This document shows, one piece after another, positions 6,663 to 6,770 of a stretch of 6,770 nt of DNA. The position numbers and the translations under genes are program-made. The notes beneath the pieces were generated by a model. That model saw only the letters and a program-made list of their open reading frames with translations. It searched no databases and was not told where the DNA came from. Source of the stretch: B1SED10-16 sp046498365 (lineage in GTDB: Bacteria > Desulfobacterota > Desulfobacteria > Desulfobacterales > Desulfosalsimonadaceae); the NCBI GenBank assembly GCA_046498365.1, contig JAWOAV010000007.1, positions 1 to 6,770 of the forward strand. The letters are read 5' to 3'. How positions within the stretch are numbered: position 1 is the stretch's first letter; each line of letters opens with the position of its first letter.

Positions 6663-6702
6663 AAGGGCAACACCGTAAGGTTTGCCCTTTTTTGGTTTTT
6701 TT
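6663..6702 (+). terminator. Intrinsic terminator of the atp operon
   Basis: The left arm AAGGGCAA (6663-6670), an unpaired C, and ACC (6672-6674) pair with GGT (6679-6681) and TTGCCCTT (6682-6689). This gives 11 pairs with one bulge, closed by a GTAA loop (6675-6678) of the stable GNRA type. A U run follows immediately (6688-6693, partly in the stem), then GG, then seven more Us (6696-6702). It lies 52 bases after the atpC stop, where the operon is expected to end. Confidence 0.9.
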
Positions 6703-6770
6703 ATCATGCAACCATACCACGACGTGTACAGTGAACCGTATGGGAACCGACAGGTGAATTGGAAAAAAAA
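6703..6770. other. Unassigned right edge
   Basis: Sixty-eight bases follow the terminator and end in eight As. A frame from ATG 6706 stays open to the edge for 21 complete codons (beginning MQPYHDVYSEPYGNRQ) but has no ribosome binding site and no recognisable similarity. It could be the start of another gene or simple chance. Nothing else is visible. Confidence 0.3.

Noticed and set aside
6649..6678. Nine-codon frame (ATG 6649 to TAA 6676-6678) as a leader peptide overlapping the terminator.
   Set aside because: No ribosome binding site, no repeated regulatory codons, and it sits after the operon rather than before a gene.
760..6720. Long minus-strand and out-of-frame open frames over the atp genes, for example minus-strand frames of about 130-215 codons over atpA, atpD and atpC.
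   Set aside because: They lie inside strongly conserved genes, give low-complexity or unfamiliar proteins, and are expected by-products of the codon bias of the real genes.
6706..6770. Start of a further gene at the right edge.
   Set aside because: Only 21 complete codons are visible, without a ribosome binding site or recognisable sequence, so it is recorded only as unassigned edge DNA.

Overview
Most of this window (about 709 to 6610) is one plus-strand operon for the soluble F1 part and the peripheral stalk of an F-type ATP synthase. The order is b' (atpX), b (atpF), delta (atpH), alpha (atpA), gamma (atpG), beta (atpD), epsilon (atpC). All seven genes look intact: lengths are normal, the key motifs are present, and the junctions are tight (1- and 4-base overlaps, or gaps of 1 to 60 bases). 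The a and c subunit genes of the membrane rotor/channel are absent. A b'/b pair, a leader-like N-terminus on b, a split a/c locus and about 55% GC in a sampled stretch of atpA suggest a delta-proteobacterium (Desulfobacterota, possibly Desulfobacterales-like). That placement comes from recall of gene order and protein style, not from a search.

The left edge is different. Bases 1 to about 480 are only about 31% GC by hand count and use ATA for most isoleucines. They hold the 3' end of an Asn/Ser/Thr-rich protein of unknown function, then an ATGA-overlapping small gene. The second gene encodes a short basic N-terminus, one membrane segment, a proline-rich linker and the first strands of what looks like a small beta-sandwich domain. 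That reading frame loses its character at about residue 56, where composition jumps to about 50% GC. I read 475-492 as a likely join between two unrelated DNAs (assembly chimera or recent insertion). The low-GC side reminds me of surface proteins of small-genome archaea, but this is an impression only.

From 540 to 708 there is a non-coding leader. It carries a candidate sigma70-type promoter (ATGAAA, 16 bases, TATAAT) just upstream of a strong ribosome binding site for b'. The operon ends in a good intrinsic terminator (6663-6702) with a GTAA tetraloop and two U tracts. The last 68 bases hold nothing I can assign.

Functionally, alpha and beta form the catalytic hexamer, gamma and epsilon the central rotor stalk, and delta with b and b' the stator that holds the hexamer against the membrane sector. 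I see no defence system, CRISPR array, mobile element or RNA gene here. The core is a conventional housekeeping operon, and the most unusual signal is the discontinuity at the left.
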